Shown here one piece after another: positions 7,264-14,792 of a stretch of 44,176 nucleotides of DNA. The notes beneath the pieces were generated by a model. That model searched no databases and was not told where the DNA came from. It saw nothing but the letters and a program-made list of their open reading frames with translations. The first letter of the stretch is position 1; every line of letters starts with the position of its first letter. The DNA is from Rhodococcoides corynebacterioides (lineage in GTDB: Bacteria > Actinomycetota > Actinomycetes > Mycobacteriales > Mycobacteriaceae). The translations under genes and the position numbers were made by a program. The stretch is from assembly GCF_019834675.1 (NCBI RefSeq), contig NZ_JABUBU010000023.1, positions 1-44,176 of the forward strand, read 5' to 3'.

Positions 7264-7390
7264 AAATACAGATCACTCGTAGTGGGGCGGTCGCTGCGAA
7301 CGCCACCAGTCGTCGCCCCCGCGCGACCGCTCCGATGCCTCCGGCGCGTCGTCGGACGTCGGCTCGGGCAGGACGTCCCCGAAGACACGA

Positions 7391-7425
7391 TCGAGCCGGG
7401 CCCGTCGTGCGCGGGCCCGGCTCGA
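7391..7425 (-). terminator. Hairpin downstream of mog
   Basis: Fourteen-bp arms (TCGAGCCGGGCCCG at 7391-7404 and its complement at 7412-7425) with a 7-base loop start 46 bases past the mog stop codon. It probably ends the mprA-mprB-pepD-mog transcript. Confidence 0.7.
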
Positions 7426-7471
7426 GTCGTTCGTCCGGTCGCCGATCTCGTCCGGCGCGTGATCGGAGATC

Positions 7472-7966
7472 TCAGCCGTCCAGGCTCGACAACTCACCGA
7501 TGACGTGAGCGGCCAGGGGCGTGAGGGTGGCCATGCCGTCGCGGACCGCAGCGCGGCTGCCCGCGAGGTTGACCACGAGGGTGCTGCCGGAGACTCCGGC
7601 GAGGCCGCGCGACAGACCCGCGTCGAGCGAGCCGGCCGCCAGACCGGAGGACCGCAGTGCCTCGCTGATGCCCAGGAGCTCGCGGTCCAGGACCTCGGCC
7701 GTCGCATCTGGCGTGACGTCGCGCGGCGACATTCCGGTCCCGCCCACCGAGACCACCAGGTCCACTCCCCCGATGACGGCGGTGTTCAGGGCGTTACGCA
7801 CGTCGACCTCGTCGTTGCTGACCACCACGACACCGTCGACCAGGAAGCCGGCTTCGGTGAGCAGTTCGGTCACCAGCGGTCCGGTCTGATCCGCCTCACC
7901 GTGAGCGGCGCGGTCGTCGACGACCACCACCAGGGCACGACCGGCGACGGGTGCATCCATGTTCAT
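7472..7966 (-). CDS. mog: MogA/MoaB-family molybdopterin protein
   Basis: A MoCF-binding protein of the MogA/MoaB type (M. tuberculosis MoaB2), which adenylylates molybdopterin before molybdenum insertion. From the ATG at 7966 it has 164 residues: RALVVVVDDRAAHGEADQTG, the GGVDLVVSVGGTGMSPRDVTP signature, and GVSGSTLVVNLAGSRAAVRDG at the end. The frame stays open to an ATG at 8077 that overlaps the pepD stop (TGATG); this would add 37 residues of unfamiliar sequence. GGTGAG four bases before 7966 favours the shorter form. Fourth gene of the mprAB-pepD-mog series, an order conserved in mycobacteria; the functional link to envelope stress is unclear. Confidence 0.85.
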   Translation of the reverse strand: MNMDAPVAGRALVVVVDDRAAHGEADQTGPLVTELLTEAGFLVDGVVVVSNDEVDVRNALNTAVIGGVDLVVSVGGTGMSPRDVTPDATAEVLDRELLGISEALRSSGLAAGSLDAGLSRGLAGVSGSTLVVNLAGSRAAVRDGMATLTPLAAHVIGELSSLDG

Positions 7967-8076
7967 ATCGCTCACCGTAATGCCCGGGCCGTCGGGCGCA
8001 GAACCCGAGACGAACTCCACGTGCCCGACCACCGTCGTCAGGTGTCCGCTGTCGCGGACGAAGCGCGGCCCCCGCA

Positions 8077-9492
8077 TCAGTTGCCCCCGCTCGGAGCGGT
8101 CCCGAGGGTCACCGAGACGGTGTTCGATCGACCGCCCTGCTCGTAGGTGACCGAGACCTGATCACCGGGCGCGTGGGAGCGCACGGCCGCGATGAGAGCG
8201 TCGCCGCTGGAGATGACGCGGTCGTCGACCTTGGTCACCACGGCGCCGGTCGGAATTCCCGCTTGTGCCGCGGGCCCCCCGTCCGTCACGCCGAGCACGG
8301 TGGCACCGTTGGCGTCGTCGCGGCTCGGCACGCTGATGCCGATGATCGCCTGCGTCGCCTTGCCGCTCTGCACCAGCTCGTCGGCGATGCGACGTGCCTG
8401 GTCCACGGGGATCGCGAAGCCGAGACCGATCGACCCGCTCTGCGACTCCGCCGAACTCGCGCCGGCGCCCAGGGTGGCGATGGCGCTGTTGATGCCGACC
8501 AGCTTGCCGCTCATGTCCACCAGCGCGCCGCCGGAGTTGCCGGGGTTGATCGCGGCGTCGGTCTGGATCGCGTCGATCACGGTCGTCTGGTCGGTCGACT
8601 GTCCGGACGTCGCGACGGGCCGGTTCAGTGAGGAGATGATGCCGGAGGTCACCGTGCCGGCGAGTCCGAGCGGCGAGCCGACGGCGACGACGCCCTGGCC
8701 CACCTGCAGACCGTCGGACGTTCCGAGTTCGATGGGCTGCAGGTCGCTGCGGCCCTGCGCCTTGATGACCGCGATGTCGGAGGACGGGTCCGTGCCGACG
8801 ACGGTGGCGCCGGCCGTGCTGCCGTCGCTGAAGCTGACCTCGAGCCGCGCACCCGCGCCGGCCCCGGACACGACGTGGTTGTTGGTGAGGATCAGCCCGT
8901 CGGAGGACAGGATGACGCCGGAACCCTCGCCCTCGCCGGTACGCCCGGTCACCTGGATCTGCACGACGCTCGGCACGACCTTCGCGGCGACCGCCTGCAC
9001 CGATCCGTCGGGTGCGTTGGCTGCCTGATTCGCCTGCGTGACGGGCTGATTCAGCGCGTTGGTCACGCCGCCGTTCGACGAGCCGGTCGCGAGCGCACCC
9101 ACCGCGCCGCCGATGCCGCCGCTCAGCAGGGCCAGCGCGACGGCGCCGGCGACCAGCGCGGTGCGTCCCGGCTTGCGCTGCGAGGACTGGGGAGTCGCGG
9201 CCTGACCGGGCGCACCGTAGTACTGCGGCGGCTGCTGGTACGGGCCGAACTGCTGGGTGGGGTGCTGCTGGGTGGGGTGCTGCTGGGTGGAGTGCTGCTG
9301 CCCGTAGGCCGACCCGCCGTACTGCTGCGTGCGGGGGTCGGACCCCCCGTAACCGCTCCACCCACCCTGCGGGTGCTGCTGCGGGGATCCCGTGCCGGGA
9401 GTCCGATCGTCGGATCCACCCTGCGCGGAGTTACCGGAGCCGCCGGGCGCGTTCTCGCGGTTGCCCTCACCGGTGTTGCGGTCGTCGCTCAT
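8077..9492 (-). CDS. pepD: HtrA-like membrane-anchored serine protease PepD
   Basis: A 471-residue HtrA/DegP-type protease acting outside the membrane on misfolded envelope proteins. Residues 1-108 are a Gln/Gly/Pro-rich cytoplasmic tail containing QQHPT repeats. A membrane segment lies at about 111-136. The trypsin-like domain has H206 in TNNHVV, D239 in SDIAVIK and S320 in NPGNSGGAL. A PDZ domain follows at about 385-467. It lies 49 bp after mprB and overlaps the longest mog start by one base. In M. tuberculosis, pepD is a direct MprA target and feeds back on MprAB signalling. An MprA-box-like repeat lies inside the end of mprB (9579-9597). Confidence 0.93.
   Translation of the reverse strand: MSDDRNTGEGNRENAPGGSGNSAQGGSDDRTPGTGSPQQHPQGGWSGYGGSDPRTQQYGGSAYGQQHSTQQHPTQQHPTQQFGPYQQPPQYYGAPGQAATPQSSQRKPGRTALVAGAVALALLSGGIGGAVGALATGSSNGGVTNALNQPVTQANQAANAPDGSVQAVAAKVVPSVVQIQVTGRTGEGEGSGVILSSDGLILTNNHVVSGAGAGARLEVSFSDGSTAGATVVGTDPSSDIAVIKAQGRSDLQPIELGTSDGLQVGQGVVAVGSPLGLAGTVTSGIISSLNRPVATSGQSTDQTTVIDAIQTDAAINPGNSGGALVDMSGKLVGINSAIATLGAGASSAESQSGSIGLGFAIPVDQARRIADELVQSGKATQAIIGISVPSRDDANGATVLGVTDGGPAAQAGIPTGAVVTKVDDRVISSGDALIAAVRSHAPGDQVSVTYEQGGRSNTVSVTLGTAPSGGN
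9250..9294 (-). repeat. Three tandem 15-bp repeats in pepD
   Basis: The plus strand shows CTGCTGGGTGGGGTG at 9250, 9265 and, with one change, at 9280. On the coding strand each unit encodes HPTQQ (net TQQHPTQQHPTQQ) in the PepD cytoplasmic tail. In-frame units of this kind readily gain or lose copies. Confidence 0.85.
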
Positions 9493-9541
9493 GTCTCACT
9501 CCATCGTCCTACCGGTCGTCGTCCTTGCCGACGCGGGCCGG

Positions 9542-11080
9542 TCAGTTCACCTCGTCTGCAGTCGACGATGCCGGGCCGCCCTGAGAGGGGACTGAGCCCG
9601 CCCTGTCGGGGTCCTGTGAGTTCACGGCCCTGCCCGGCCGCCCCACGGTCGCTGATTCCCCGGGGAGCACGATCCGAATCAGCGTCCCGCCCCACCGGGA
9701 GTCCTCGACGGCGATGGTGCCGCCGTGCTTGAGCACCACCTGACGGACGATCGCCAGACCCAGCCCGGATCCCGGCATCGACCGTGACGCGGTGGAACGG
9801 TAGAAGCGCTCGAAGACCAATTCGCGCTCGTCCGGTGCGATGCCCGGTCCGGCGTCGGCGACGGTGAGTTCGAGCAGCCCGTCGTCCCGCGCGAGCATCT
9901 GCAGTTCGACGGTCGCTCCGGCCGGGCTCCACTTGGCCGCGTTGTCGAGCACGTTGAGCACGGCGCGCGAGAGTCCCGCGCCGTCCCCGTAGAGGATCCA
10001 CGGCGTCAGGACGGCGTCGAACGTGACCTCGTTGCGACGCCGACGGACGCGTTCGAGGCTGCGTTCCACTACGTCGGCCATATCGACGCGTTCGAAGACG
10101 TCCTCGGGAGCGTCCTCGCGCGCGAGATCGACGAGGTCCCCGACGAGGGTCGACAGTTCCTCGATCTGAGCGACGACGTCGGCCCGCAGTTCGGCCATGT
10201 CCTGTTCGGGGATGCGCGGCGCACCGGGCTGACCGGAGGCGATGAGCAGTTCCATGTTGGTGCGCAGCGACGTCAGCGGAGTGCGAAGTTCGTGGCCCGC
10301 GTCGGCGACCAGCCGGCTCTGCCGTGCCCGCGACTCGGCCAGGGCCCGCAGCATGGTGTTGAAACTCTCGGTGAGCCTGGCCAACTCGTCGTTGCCCGTG
10401 ACCGGAATGGGGGTGAGGTCGTCGGTGCGGGCGACCCGCTCGGCGGCGGCGGTGAGACGGCCGATCGGCCGAAGTCCCGTGCGCCCCACCGTGGTTCCTG
10501 CGACGGCGGCCAGGCCGATGCCGCACCCACCGACGATGAACAGCACCCAGGCGAGTCGCTCGAGCACTTCCCCGGTCGGCTGGAGCCGCTGCGCGATGAC
10601 GATGGTGCTGCCGTCCTGCGTGCGGTCCGCGAGCACCCGCGCGCCCGCGACGGTCCGCAGCGAGGTGTCGGTGCGGCCGAGGGCGACGTCCATCTCCGGT
10701 TCCCCGATGGGCACCGTCGATCCCGGCGGGGTGTACTTGGTCAGGTCCGAGAAGATCAGCGCCACACTGACATCGGTGCTGTAGAGCGTCGCCCCGGCGA
10801 CGTAACGGGGATCGAAGGCGACCAGATTGGTGTCGATCAGCGAGTCCGCGCGCGTCCGAAGTTGGTTGTCGACGTCGTCGTACAGGGCGCGCGAGACCAC
10901 CGCGTACGCGGCGAGGGCCATGACGGCCACGGCGACGGCGACGACGGAGGCCGCCAGCAGGGTGACGCGCCACCGCAACGAGACCGACCGGGTGAGCGGC
11001 ATCGGCGGGCGCATGTGCGGCGACGCGGCGTCACCGCGGCGGCCGTGGGCGGCCCGGCCGAACGGTGGGCGCAGGCTCAC
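9542..11080 (-). CDS. mprB: Envelope-stress sensor histidine kinase MprB
   Basis: A 512-residue HAMP-type sensor kinase. Membrane segments lie at about residues 39-63 and 176-198, enclosing a sensor domain of some 110 residues. They are followed by HAMP, the phosphoacceptor H263 in [11 protein letters not shown], and an ATPase domain with [10 protein letters not shown] (N box), [11 protein letters not shown] (G1) and GSGLGLAIV (G2). The GTG start at 11080 overlaps the mprA stop by four bases (GTGA), so the pair is translationally coupled. It reports envelope stress (detergents, misfolded exported protein) to MprA. The C-terminal tail ([17 protein letters not shown]) carries, at DNA level, the probable pepD operator. 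Confidence 0.93.
   Translation of the reverse strand: MSLRPPFGRAAHGRRGDAASPHMRPPMPLTRSVSLRWRVTLLAASVVAVAVAVMALAAYAVVSRALYDDVDNQLRTRADSLIDTNLVAFDPRYVAGATLYSTDVSVALIFSDLTKYTPPGSTVPIGEPEMDVALGRTDTSLRTVAGARVLADRTQDGSTIVIAQRLQPTGEVLERLAWVLFIVGGCGIGLAAVAGTTVGRTGLRPIGRLTAAAERVARTDDLTPIPVTGNDELARLTESFNTMLRALAESRARQSRLVADAGHELRTPLTSLRTNMELLIASGQPGAPRIPEQDMAELRADVVAQIEELSTLVGDLVDLAREDAPEDVFERVDMADVVERSLERVRRRRNEVTFDAVLTPWILYGDGAGLSRAVLNVLDNAAKWSPAGATVELQMLARDDGLLELTVADAGPGIAPDERELVFERFYRSTASRSMPGSGLGLAIVRQVVLKHGGTIAVEDSRWGGTLIRIVLPGESATVGRPGRAVNSQDPDRAGSVPSQGGPASSTADEVN
9579..9597 (-). promoter_or_regulatory. MprA-box-like repeat for pepD, inside mprB
   Basis: On the minus strand GCTCAG and TCTCAG repeat with an 11-bp period (plus strand CTGAGA at 9581 and CTGAGC at 9592). 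The layout, 8-bp subunits separated by 3 bp, is the one described for MprA boxes. It lies 87-105 bp upstream of the pepD start, within the last codons of mprB. Confidence 0.6.
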
Positions 11081-11763
11081 GGCGGCGTTTCGCGCAGCAC
11101 GTACCCGACGCCGCGGACGGTGTGGATGAGTCGCGGCTCGCCGTCCGCCTCGGTCTTGCGTCGCAGATACCCGACGTAGACCTCCAGGGCGTTGCCCGAC
11201 GTCGGGAAGTCGTATCCCCAGACCTCCTCGAGGATGCGGCTGCGCCCGAGCACCCGGCGGGGGTTCGCGAGCAGCATCTCGAGCAGGGAGAACTCGGTGC
11301 GCGTCAGGCTGATCGGCCGCTCGCCGCGGCGCACCTCACGCGTGACGGGGTCCAACGAGAGGTCCGCGAAGGTCATGGTCTCGCTGTCCGGCCCCAGCTC
11401 TCCCCCGGTCCGGCGCAGCAATGCCCGCAGGCGGGCCAGCAGCTCCTCGAGGGCGAACGGCTTGGGCAGGTAGTCGTCCGCGCCGGCGTCGAGGCCCGCC
11501 ACGCGCTCGGACACCGAGTCACGCGCGGTGAGCACCAGGATCGGCAGGTCGTCCCCGGTGCTGCGCAGGCGGCGACACACCTCGAGACCGTCGAGACGCG
11601 GCATCATCACGTCGAGAACGAGTGCGTCGGGTCGGTCGGACGCCACCTTCTCCAACGCGTCGAGACCGTCGGACGCGAGTTCGACGGTGTAGCCGTTGAA
11701 CGTCAGCGAGCGGCGCAGCGACTCGCGCACCGCACGATCGTCGTCGGTCACCAGAATGCGCAT
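11077..11763 (-). CDS. mprA: OmpR-family response regulator MprA
   Basis: A 228-residue two-component regulator. The receiver domain has the acidic pair DDD (residues 7-9), phosphoacceptor D51 in LVLDVMMP, the T/S position in LTARDS and lysine in [11 protein letters not shown] winged-helix OmpR/PhoB DNA-binding domain follows ([16 protein letters not shown], then [15 protein letters not shown] residues). It is first in the operon mprA-mprB-pepD-mog. A direct repeat matching an MprA box lies 21-39 bp upstream of its ATG, pointing to autoregulation. Confidence 0.95.
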   Translation of the reverse strand: MRILVTDDDRAVRESLRRSLTFNGYTVELASDGLDALEKVASDRPDALVLDVMMPRLDGLEVCRRLRSTGDDLPILVLTARDSVSERVAGLDAGADDYLPKPFALEELLARLRALLRRTGGELGPDSETMTFADLSLDPVTREVRRGERPISLTRTEFSLLEMLLANPRRVLGRSRILEEVWGYDFPTSGNALEVYVGYLRRKTEADGEPRLIHTVRGVGYVLRETPP

Positions 11764-11783
11764 GTGATCAGTGTGGCCCGAGC

Positions 11784-11802
11784 GACTGAGATGGTGCTGA
11801 GA
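11784..11802 (-). promoter_or_regulatory. MprA box upstream of mprA
   Basis: On the minus strand, TCTCAGCACCATCTCAGTC: two TCTCAG subunits with an 11-bp period, i.e. 8 bp, a 3-bp gap and 8 bp. It ends 21 bp before the mprA ATG and very probably mediates autoregulation. Confidence 0.7.
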
Positions 11803-11844
11803 GGGCCCCGCCCGATCACGACGATGCTGCCGGGTCCCGACTCG

Positions 11845-12987
11845 TCAGCCCCGGCCGAAGAGTCCGTTCACGAAGGCGATGGCGTCGGGCTGCGAGTCCC
11901 GGAATGCGGCACTGTGGTCGCCGGGGTAGGTCCGGAACGTGAGCGGCTCTCCGTTGGCCGTCATCGCCGCGGCGAGCGAGAGCGCGCTCGGCGCGGGGAC
12001 GTCGACGTCCGCGAGGCCCTGACCGATGAACACCGGCCGGTCGTAGCCGGACGTCGGCACGCCCATGTAGCCGTTCAGGACTCCGTAGAGATCGGGAACC
12101 TGCGCGAGGGGTCGCGAGAACAGATCCCCGAGCCGCAGCCCCCGGACCTCCTCCTCGAACGGCACGGCACACACCGTCTCCGCGCGGTCGACCCACTCGC
12201 GTCCGAGCGGGGTCAGGTAGGAGTCGAGGTCGATGTCCGGGCGCGCGCTGCGCAGCCCGGCGAGGATGTAGAGGACGTACTCCGTCAGGCCGTCGGAGAT
12301 CGCCACCGGCGGCACGCCGGGTCCCAGCGGCAGCAGGGCGAGCTCAATGTTGGCGGGCACGCCGGTGCCGACGGCACCGCGGAAGTCGAGGTCCGCGGCC
12401 TGGAACTGCGTCGCGTACCGCGCGGTGGTCACCGCGGCGCCGCCGCCCTGCGACTGGCCCACCACCGCCCAGCGGTTCGACAACTCGGGATGCAGCGCAC
12501 GGGCCGCGGTGACGCTGTCGACGACGCTGCGGGCCGAGGTCTTCCCGTCGAGATACGGATGGACACCCGGCGTGCCGAGGCCGACGTAGTCGGTGGCGAC
12601 GATCGCGTACCCCTCGTCCAGCCAGCGCTGCAGGTACGGGTAGTCCCGCTCGGGGAGGGTCGGGCCGATGACGGACGGTGCGCAGTCGTCCCCGAGGCCG
12701 GAGGTGCCGTGCGCCCAGGCGAGTACCGGCCATCCGCACTCGGGCGGGGTGCCGGCGGGCAGGTAGACGCCGCCCGTGCTCAGGGCCGGTCGATCCTGCG
12801 GGCCGGTGGACCAGTAGGTGATGCGCTGCGCATCGGCGCTGCCCGGGATCGGCGCCGGCGACGGTGCCGACGCGACGAGCGTGCCGGGCGGTGCGGTCGG
12901 TTCGGCAGCTGCCACGGACACCGGGACGAGGGCGAGCGCCGCGGTCGCGGCGGTCACGAGCAGGGCTGATGCGACGCGGTTCGGCAC
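11845..12987 (-). CDS. Secreted lipase (secretory lipase family)
   Basis: A 380-residue secreted alpha/beta hydrolase of the secretory lipase type (PF03583-like). A signal peptide ends near VSVAAAEP. The body has GWPVLAWAHGTSGLGDDCAPS, an ATDYVGLGTPGVHPYLDG stretch, the nucleophile elbow GQSQGG, a probable Asp in GQGLADVDVP and His in YPGDHSAAF. Paired cysteines suit an exported enzyme. It would hydrolyse acylglycerols or esters outside the cell; the true substrate is unknown. The GTG at 12987 has a TACTGT hexamer six bases upstream, so it may be leaderless. A clear paralogue is at 25975-27165. Confidence 0.85.
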   Translation of the reverse strand: MPNRVASALLVTAATAALALVPVSVAAAEPTAPPGTLVASAPSPAPIPGSADAQRITYWSTGPQDRPALSTGGVYLPAGTPPECGWPVLAWAHGTSGLGDDCAPSVIGPTLPERDYPYLQRWLDEGYAIVATDYVGLGTPGVHPYLDGKTSARSVVDSVTAARALHPELSNRWAVVGQSQGGGAAVTTARYATQFQAADLDFRGAVGTGVPANIELALLPLGPGVPPVAISDGLTEYVLYILAGLRSARPDIDLDSYLTPLGREWVDRAETVCAVPFEEEVRGLRLGDLFSRPLAQVPDLYGVLNGYMGVPTSGYDRPVFIGQGLADVDVPAPSALSLAAAMTANGEPLTFRTYPGDHSAAFRDSQPDAIAFVNGLFGRG

Positions 12988-13033
12988 GGCGTCACAGTAT
13001 CGCGTCGGTGGCGAGGGTGGGCGAGCAATTAAC

Positions 13034-13049
13034 TAGAACATGTGTTCGA
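13034..13049 (+). promoter_or_regulatory. LexA (SOS) box
   Basis: TAGAACATGTGTTCGA matches the actinobacterial LexA operator TCGAAC-N4-GTTCGA at 11 of 12 defined positions. It abuts a -10-like GATAAT (13048-13053) and is 20 bp upstream of the small gene's ATG, an ideal position for repression. Confidence 0.7.
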
Positions 13050-13068
13050 TAATCGGTACGCTGAGGAC

Positions 13069-13299
13069 ATGGACGTCGCAGCGCATCAGGTGGCAGTGAA
13101 GGTCGCGGAACTGCAGGCCCTCGCGGCGGAACTCGGCGCGCTCGACGATCATCGGGTCGAGCTCGGCGCCCGCCTGGTGGACCTCGAACACTGGTTCCGG
13201 CGGGTGGGGTGCGCGGAACTGTCCGACTCCGCTCTGGAGGTCTTCGCGCGGCGCTACGTGGGTCGCGCGTGCGAACTGGCCGACGGGCTGCGCGAGTAG
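13069..13299 (+). CDS. Small protein under a LexA box, function unknown
   Basis: 76 residues from the ATG at 13069, which has CTGAGGAC just upstream. The in-frame GTG at 13042 lies inside the LexA box and is unlikely to be used. The protein is soluble by composition and almost certainly helical: HQVAVKVAELQALAAELGAL and VELGARLVDLEHWFRR look like two amphipathic helices, then ALEVFARRYVGRACELADGL. It has two cysteines and no membrane segment, so it differs from the membrane-bound SOS division inhibitors of mycobacteria and corynebacteria. I do not recognise a family. Divergent from the lipase gene. Confidence 0.6.
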   Translation: MDVAAHQVAVKVAELQALAAELGALDDHRVELGARLVDLEHWFRRVGCAELSDSALEVFARRYVGRACELADGLRE

Positions 13300-13474
13300 A
13301 CCGACCCGCAGGGGTAACCGTGACCGCGCGACACACCTATCGTGACGCGCGTCATGCCGACGGAGGCGGGGTGGAGTCGCCCTCAGTTCGGTGAAAAGCA
13401 CCGCGCTGCGGGCAATCATGTGAGCAGAGCGGTGGCCGCCACGGCGCCGCCGACCCGCACACCAGGAGGAACCC

Positions 13475-13588
13475 ATGATCGCATTCGCACTGTTCGGTGC
13501 GGCCGCGCTGGCCGTCGCCCTGCTGTCCGGTGGACGCGATCTCGACTTCGCCGGACGCCAGACAGCGGAGCAGTACCGTCGTCGCTGA
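13475..13588 (+). CDS. 37-residue single-membrane-segment peptide
   Basis: A short frame with a strong AGGAGGA (13464-13470) four bases before its ATG. It encodes an N-terminal hydrophobic helix (MIAFALFGAAALAVALLSGG) and a charged tail (GRDLDFAGRQTAEQYRRR). The topology suggests a small inner-membrane peptide with the tail in the cytosol. About 120 bp upstream is a perfect 12-bp palindrome TGACGCGCGTCA (13343-13354), next to a TATCGT hexamer. It ends three bases from the convergent glycosidase-like gene. Function unknown. Confidence 0.5.
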   Translation: MIAFALFGAAALAVALLSGGRDLDFAGRQTAEQYRRR

Positions 13589-13591
13589 GGG

Positions 13592-14716
13592 TCACCGACC
13601 GGCGTTGGGTGGATACAGCCGGGTGAAGTCCCTGACATCCGCCAACGCCGGTTTCGGCGTGTAATCGCGTCGCACGATGCCGAAATTGTCGTCGAGAACC
13701 GACTCGTCCGTTCCGTTGTCCCGGATCGCGTAGACGAACGACGGCCCCAGCCACGAATTCCCCACGGTCGCATTCAGCAGAATGCGCACGGTCGATGCCT
13801 GCCCCTCCTCCGACACCGCGCCCTCGGCCGTGCCCGTCGGCGCTCCGACGGCCGTCATCCACACCGGCTTCGCGGCGTCGCCGCGGGCGACCATGATGTC
13901 GCGTATCGGCCACAGCACCATCGCCGAATTCCCGTCCGCGTCCCCGGCGGCCGGTGCGTCGTTCGGCAGGCCGGGAAACGTGAACGGGTGCACGTTCAGC
14001 GCATCGGTGTACCGCACCGCCCCCAGCTCGTACAGCGTGAGAACGAACGCGACGGCCGGGATGCCACCGGCCGCGGCGGACCCGGGCGCCATTCCGCCCG
14101 CCACCACCACGGCATCCGGATTCGCTCGCGTGATCGCGCGGTAGGCCCCACGCAACATCAGGGCATAGACGACGGGATCCGGCGCCGGCTTGAAGTAGGT
14201 CGCGAGGTTGGGCTCGTTCCATATCTCCCACAACGAGATTCGGTCGCGGTAGCGCTCGGCGGCGGCTCCGGCGAATTCGGCGAAACGACCCGGGTCCGCA
14301 GGACGCCCGTAATCCTCGTCGACGGCCGTGGCCACGCGCGCCCACTCGGGCGCATAGGTCACGATGCCGAGAACGCACATGCCGCGCGCGGTGATCGCGT
14401 CGACCATGCGGTCGGGGACGCTCCAATCACGGTCACCGCGAACCGGTTCGATCACCGACCAGTCGACGTCGATACGCACCGCGAACATGCCCGCGTCCCG
14501 CGCCAGATCGAGTTCCCGCGCCAGATCCGCGTCGGAGAGACCACCGAACAACGCGCCGGGTGATCCCCCCACCTGCGTGGACCCCGACGCCGTGGTGCAG
14601 CTCGTCGGAGCCTGCGCGGCCGCGAGGCCCGGGCCGAGCGGGGAGAGCGCCGCGAACGCAACCAGGAATGCCGTGAGGACGACGCGAACCCCCACGCGTG
14701 CACGCCGCGATGTCAC
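13592..14716 (-). CDS. Secreted clan-A glycosidase-fold protein lacking the nucleophile
   Basis: 374 residues from GTG 14716 (an upstream GTG at 14743 adds nine). A signal peptide (VRVVLTAFLVAFAALSPLGPG...AAAQA) leads into a TIM-barrel of the GH5/GH39 kind. The acid/base motif LWEIWNEPNLATYF is intact (Glu168). The site at the end of strand 7, normally W-[IMV]-T-E-x-G, reads VWMTAVGAPTG: codon GCC (13850-13852) gives Ala289 where the nucleophilic Glu is expected. The DALNVHPF strand is conserved. It may be a carbohydrate-binding pseudoenzyme or use another residue. It lies close to the polysaccharide operon and might act on its product. Confidence 0.75.
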   Translation of the reverse strand: MTSRRARVGVRVVLTAFLVAFAALSPLGPGLAAAQAPTSCTTASGSTQVGGSPGALFGGLSDADLARELDLARDAGMFAVRIDVDWSVIEPVRGDRDWSVPDRMVDAITARGMCVLGIVTYAPEWARVATAVDEDYGRPADPGRFAEFAGAAAERYRDRISLWEIWNEPNLATYFKPAPDPVVYALMLRGAYRAITRANPDAVVVAGGMAPGSAAAGGIPAVAFVLTLYELGAVRYTDALNVHPFTFPGLPNDAPAAGDADGNSAMVLWPIRDIMVARGDAAKPVWMTAVGAPTGTAEGAVSEEGQASTVRILLNATVGNSWLGPSFVYAIRDNGTDESVLDDNFGIVRRDYTPKPALADVRDFTRLYPPNAGR

Positions 14717-14761
14717 GTCGCCGATGCTACCGCGCCGTGTCACGGCAAATGTTCACCGCAG

Positions 14762-14780
14762 AATGCACGGAGTCTGCATT
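14762..14780 (+). promoter_or_regulatory. Inverted repeat over the RHH-GAF promoter
   Basis: AATGCA (14762-14767) and TGCATT (14775-14780) flank a 7-base spacer. The right arm runs into a -10-like TATCAT at 14780-14785, and the gene's ATG follows at 14793. Its size and position suit an operator for a small dimeric repressor, possibly the gene's own RHH domain. Confidence 0.4.
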
Positions 14781-14792
14781 ATCATCGGAGCA

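Larger units (their letters stand above)
6703..7471. other. 769-base region without a convincing gene
   Basis: Between the mspA start and the mog stop no open frame has a family signature, a convincing ribosome site and normal codon use. It holds the mspA promoter region, six GTCAC pentamers in 7071-7235, palindromes around 7232-7263, and the mog-side hairpin at 7391-7425. The stretch 6950-7270 is less GC-rich than its surroundings, as expected of regulatory DNA. Confidence 0.5.

Noticed and set aside
7207..7503. 98-codon plus-strand frame between mspA and mog
   Set aside because: No ribosome site, no family signature, overlaps a stem-loop and the mog end; more likely a chance frame in high-GC DNA.
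9241..9300. Possible CRISPR or noncoding repeat array
   Set aside because: The units are contiguous without spacers and are in frame with pepD; they are a coding tandem repeat.
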